This document shows, piece after piece, positions 59,261 to 64,000 of a stretch of 64,000 nt of DNA. The notes under the pieces are model-generated. The model searched no databases and was not told where the DNA came from. It saw only the letters and a program-made list of their open reading frames with translations. This stretch comes from Mytilisepta virgata (Eukaryota > Mollusca > Bivalvia > Mytilida > Mytilidae), in NCBI GenBank assembly GCA_028015205.1, contig CM051516.1, positions 27,084,593-27,148,592 of the forward strand. Reading direction: 5' to 3'. Both the position numbers and the translations under genes were made by a program. The number at the start of each line of letters is the position of its first letter. The first letter of the stretch is position 1.

Positions 59261-62200
59261 ATTATTATTATTCTTATTATTATTTTTCTTCTTTTCCGCC
59301 AACTTCGATGTCAAGAATTTTCTTCATTTCGCGACATATCGAAATGATATTTCACCAGTTGGTTCGAAATGATAAACCGGATTTAGGATTGACACCGCGA
59401 AGCCGAACTCTTTTCCATACAGAGTTATCTGCCCAAATACCGTAAACCTTTGTTACCAGAATAACTCAGGAACCGTAACAAATAGCTGATCAAATATATT
59501 AGGAAAAATGTTCATCTTCGCAAGTCGCAACTTTGTCATGTTTCGCTCAACTTGGTTTATCGACTCCTTATGGGAGTTACTGGCCCTTGAATATTTGACG
59601 GAACGCGTGAATGATCAAAACTCGTAAACCGTTAGTCGTAGAGACTTGGGACTTTCACCATTATTCATCAGATGTCTTATTCTACAAAATGACCCCAAGG
59701 TCAAAGGTCAAGGTCACACTTGACCTTTGACCTTATACCTTGTTACCAGAATAACTCAGAAACCGTAACAAATAGCTGATCAAATATGTTGGCAAAAATG
59801 TTCATCTTCGCAAGACGCAACTTTGTCATGTTTCGCTCAACTTGGTTTATCGACTCCTTATAGGAGTTACTGGCCCTTGAATATTTGACGAAACACGTAC
59901 ATGGTCAAAACTCATAAACTGTTAGTCGTAGAGAATTGGGACTTTCAACAATAGTCATCAAATGTCTTATTCTTCAAAATGACCCCAAGGTCAAAGGTCA
60001 AGGTCGCACTTGACCTTTGACCTTATACCTTGTTATGACAATAACTCAGAAACCGTAACAAATAGCTGATGAAATATATTGGGGAAAATGTTTATCTTGT
60101 CAAGATCTAAGTTTGTCTCATGGGTCTGAAGTTGTACGATGACTCCTTATAGGAGTTAATGCCCTTGACTCATGTTTATTTTACATTATAACTCGAAAAC
60201 TATTATAGATATGAAGAAAAGGTTAATATAAAAAAAGATCAGTTTCAAAAGATCTACATTTTAGTACCAAGGTCAAAAGTCAGATATCAAGGTCATCGAA
60301 AAAGCCCTTAGCAACCGACGGAAAAGTACCTAGCAACCATATATATTTATGGTCAGGACCCTATTTTAGAACTATAGAGGTGAAAATTGAAGGTCAATGA
60401 TCAAGGTCATTGAAAAAGTCCTTAGCAACCGATGGAAAAGTACCTAGCAACCATATATATTTATGTTCAGGATCATATTATAGAGCCATAGAGGTCAAAA
60501 TGGAAGGTCAAGGGTCAAGGTCATCGAAAAAGTCCTTAGTTACTGATGGAAAAGTACCTAGCAACCATATATATTTATGCTCAGCACACTATTATAGAGC
60601 CGTACAGGTAAAAATGGAAGGTTAAAGGTCAAGGTCATTGAAAAGTCCTTAGAAACTGATGGAAAAGTACCTAGCAACCATATATATTTATGTTCAGGAA
60701 CCTTTTTTCGAGCTGTAGAGGTAAAATGGAAGGTCATTGGTCAAGGTCATTGAAAAAGTCCTTAGCAACCGATGGAAAAGTACCTAGCAACCATATATAT
60801 TTATGTTCAGGGACATATTTTAGAACTGTAGAGGTCAAAATCGAAGGTCAAAGGTCAAGGTCATTGTGACAGAGTCCTATATTTTGACTATCCAAGTCAA
60901 AACAGAAGGTCAACAGTGATCCTTAATAGCCTTAATTGCAATTTGACACGGGAAAGACCTTGCAATTGTTCTCTGAACAATTGTCTTTCTAGTTATTATT
61001 AAGGTCTTTCCCGTTTCCAACGGAAAGACCTTTCTGTAATTCGTATGATTATTATTATTATTCTTATTATTAAGGTCTTTCCTTTACATAGGAAAGACCT
61101 TACTGTATTTCTTATGATTATTATTATTCTTTCTCCTGCCAAAATTCAATTAAATTTGTCGGAAAAGTTTTTAGGCATATTGACATGAAATTTGGCACCA
61201 AGTATCAGTCAAACATAAGCTATCACGCGGTGAGGCCGCTAAGGGTTCCCATGTACCTTATAAGAGTTTCCTCCCCTATTACTGTTATGACTGTTATCAG
61301 ATCTCCTCAAAAACCGTAAGAGATATCGACATGAAACCTTTTGCAATTTCTTTGGTTCATCTGTGCACACATTAATCACATCTTCCGAAAAGGATCTGAC
61401 GACATCTTATAAGAGTTATTTCCCTTTATATAAATTTCACTTTTGATTTTTCAGACAAATTTAAGTTTGAGTTAAGATACAAGCACGAGCCTTCATATTT
61501 AGGGATCATTTTTTGTACCAAGAAAAATTAGGTCAGGTCAAAGGTCAAGGTCACGGTCTAATTTTTGAAATTTCCTTGTTATCAGATCTCCTCTGAAACG
61601 GTAGAAGATAGCTGATAAAATGTAATGGGCAAAATGTCGGGGACATCGAGACAATGCGTAGTTTTCCTTAAGTCAAGTCGTATGACGTCATCTTCTATGC
61701 GTTATTGGCCTTTGAACGCTTAAAATTACGGTTTTTGGCTAATAACTTAATAATGGTACAAGATAGAGGCATGGGGTCTTTTGTTTTGACACCAGGGACA
61801 AGTGACCTTCAAAATGGTGTCAAGGTCAAAGGTCAAAGTCATGTTCTAGAAAATGATCTTTTTCATATTTGAAGTGTAATACATTAATTTTTTTCAAAAA
61901 TGCATTATTTTTTAGCAAGAATCATTTAAAATATGTTATTTTCCATTTTCGTAAGACAAAAAATGGAAAAAATGAAAAATATTCAAAGATTGAAAAATTT
62001 GAAAAAAAAATTTTTTTTCTTGGCGCAAAATTGTTTTGGCAGTATTTCATATTTCTGTTTGATGTAGCATTTTGGTATTTTATAGTACTTCTAGAATTAC
62101 CTCAACTTTTAGCACAAATGACCTCTTAATATGTAAATACAGCCAGCCCCCCCCCTACCCTTTCGATTTGACTGAATTTACATGTAAATGGATATAAAGT

Positions 62201-62817
62201 ACATGTAGACAGCTAGGGGATATCCAGGGCTTCGTTAATGAGAAAAAATTATGACGCTAACTCCAACCAATTTCCTGAAAATAGCGTTCGCGCAGTGCAG
62301 TAATAAAAAGCTATTTTCCGCCAGAAAACACAATATTCGTCCAAATGTTACCAATTTATTGCATCCGAATGTCAAAATTTCGCGTCAAATTAACAGTACT
62401 TTATTCACGGAGATGTCGTCTGCTGAACATGCTGAAATGGCACCGGAAATCGAAATAAATAAACCGTGACATCAAATTTCTACATGAATCTTCATTCTGA
62501 CATAAGTAAATGTGTACACGTACACTCCGTTTTCTATATATGACTATTTCCACATCAAACAGCAAAATGCATTATCCTGTGCCATGTTCACCCGACGACG
62601 TCCCCTCTCGAAAAGAAAGAAATAAACTAAGTCCAGAAATATATAAATGGACGTCACGTGACTTACACAACGTCATCAACAGAAGTAAACATTATAGTAG
62701 AAATGTACTTTTACTGTCACTTGTGTATCTAGAGAAATAAAAATACAATGCCCCCCCCTACTTGTATTCAGCAATCCATGGAAAACTAGCTACCTACAAA
62801 TAAAAAAAATAATTAAT

Positions 62818-62860
62818 AAACAAACAAACAAACAAACAAACAAACAAACAAATAAACAAA
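62818..62860. repeat. (CAAA)n microsatellite
   Basis: About ten CAAA units, directly before the 62866 hairpin. Confidence 0.85.
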
Positions 62861-62865
62861 AACAA

Positions 62866-63035
62866 AAAAGGCCCGTCCCGCCTTCAGAAAAAGAGATATT
62901 GCTACTTCATTTTTTTTCTTTCTTTTATTTTTCTTTTGACAATTATTATTTGGAACAATATATTAAAAATTTAAATGATTTCAAGAGAAAATAGAAGTAG
63001 CAATATCTCTTTACTGAAGACGGGACGGGCCTTTT
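62866..63035. repeat. long inverted repeat with 43 bp arms
   Basis: AAGGCCCGTCCCGCCTTCAG and GAGATATTGCTACTTC on the left pair with the reverse complement at 62993-63035. Poly-A and poly-T runs lie outside the arms, so it may be a small foldback element. Confidence 0.75.
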
Positions 63036-64000
63036 TTTTTTTTTTTTTTTTTTTTTTTGTTGTCTATTTTATTTATTTCCCAAGAGTTACGCCCCTTGCC
63101 AAAAATAGAGGGCTAGGGCCTCTTTATTACAAAACTGGACACGTGAAAAGGAAAGACCTTATCATTTGTGCTAGGCACAAATGACCTTTTAATTATTATT
63201 TTTCTTCTTTTCCGCCAACTTCGATGTCAAGAATTTTCTTCATTTCGCGACATATCGAAATGATATTTCAACAGTTGGTTCGGAATGATAAACCGGATTC
63301 AGGATTGACACCGCGAAGCCGAACTCTTTTCCATACAGAGTTATCTGCCCAAATACCGTAAACCATTGTTATCAAAATAACTCAGGAACCGTAACAAATA
63401 GCTGATCAAATATATTAGGAAAAATGTTCATCTTCACAAGACGCAAGTTTGTCATGTTTCGCTCAACTTGGTCTATCGACTCCTTATGGGAGTTACTGGC
63501 CCTTGAATATTTGACGGAGCGCGTGCATGATCAAAACTCATAAACCGTTAGTCGCAGAGACTTGGGACTTTCACCATTAGTCATCCGATGTCTTATTCTA
63601 CAAAATGACCCCAAGGTCAAAGGTCAAGGTCGCACTTGACCTTTGACCTTATACCTTGTTATGAGAATAACTCAGAAACCGTAAAAGATAGCTGATGAAA
63701 TATGTTGGCAAAAATGTTCATCTTTGCAAGACGCAACTTTGTCATGTTTCGCTCAACTTGGTTTATCGACTCCTTATAGGAGTTACTGGCCCTTGAATAT
63801 TTGACGAAACACGTACATGGTCAAAACTCAAAAACTGTTAATCGTAGAGACTTGGGACTTTCACCAATAGTCATCAAATGTCTTATTCTTCAAAATGACC
63901 CCAAGGTCAAAGGTCAATGTCACACTTGACCTTTGACCTTATACCTTGTTACAAGAATAACCTTGTTATGAGAATAACTCAGAAACCGTAACAAATAGCT

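Larger units (their letters stand above)
56460..60993 (+). mobile_element. nested hairpin-ended elements, second cluster
   Basis: The outer main-family start is at 56460. After its (ATT)n come a variant element (56516-57454) and a main-family element (57455-59260). The outer body resumes at 59261 and ends at 60993. Outer length without inserts is about 1.79 kb. Confidence 0.72.
61072..63193 (+). mobile_element. hairpin element, variant family 3 (~2.1 kb)
   Basis: The start hairpin AAGGTCTTTCC, loop TTTACATA, and arm form one end; the end hairpin CATTTGTGCTAGGCACAAATG the other. The 5' 800 bp is related to variant family 2 (shared TATGACGTCATCTT context). The rest (61860-63150) holds ORFs of 72 and 76 codons with no recognisable family, C8-9 runs, and a further hairpin. 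Confidence 0.65.
61001..64000 (+). mobile_element. nested hairpin-ended elements, third cluster, cut by the window edge
   Basis: Main-family start at 61001, variant element inserted in its (ATT)n (61072-63193), then main-family body from 63194 to the window end, including two AGGTCA palindromes. Confidence 0.7.

Noticed and set aside
62251..62740. ORFs of 72 and 76 codons as genes
   Set aside because: Inside a repeat element, no recognisable domain and no splice or promoter support.
48071..64000. Simple higher-order tandem repeat as full explanation
   Set aside because: A ~4.5 kb periodicity exists, but the variant bodies at 56516 and 61072 differ strongly while sitting at equivalent places, which fits repeated insertion better. 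Not excluded.

Overview
The window reads as nuclear DNA of a bivalve mollusc, most likely a mussel-like (mytilid) species. This is inferred from AT-rich sequence, phase-consistent GT-AG introns of 0.2-1.7 kb, a secreted multi-Kazal protease-inhibitor gene, molluscan-style Ty3/gypsy, LINE and Tc1 elements, and abundant satellite-like repeats. No bacterial operon, rRNA or tRNA gene was recognised. Most apparent ORFs are antisense or repeat-derived.

Layout. (1) 1-3554, minus strand: a GC-richer block holding a frameshifted family-B DNA polymerase gene of a self-replicating mobile or virus-like element, running off the left edge. (2) 4516-19291, minus strand: two phase-1 exons of an unknown secreted-type modular gene, separated by a 14.3 kb intron. 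That intron holds a composite element with inverted termini (5192-18811), which contains two partial copies of a LINE. One LINE copy is split by a young 8.48 kb Ty3/gypsy element (8113-16596) with nearly identical 1049 bp LTRs and an extra zinc-finger ORF in the position where env would lie. (3) 19.4-30.6 kb: decayed LINE, several MITEs or hairpins, short tandem repeats and otherwise featureless AT-rich DNA. (4) 30632-47884, plus strand: at least 20 coding exons encoding a signal peptide and 19 Kazal modules, nearly one module per 126 bp phase-2 exon. Local exon-intron duplications are visible, and a degenerate telomere-like tract lies in one intron. No terminal exon was found, so the gene probably continues past the window. 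(5) 48071-64000: a dense array of hairpin-ended repeat elements inserted into one another's (ATT)n tracts, with internal ~115 bp satellites, palindromic nuclear-receptor-type motifs and one Tc1 transposon.

The Kazal gene and the two-exon gene diverge from the 19-31 kb interval. The most unusual structure is the 48-64 kb array. Start and end hairpins of two kinds pair like nested brackets, which suggests an element family that repeatedly inserts at a fixed site inside its own copies. Coordinates of exons rest on splice signals, reading phase and protein pattern, not on transcript data.
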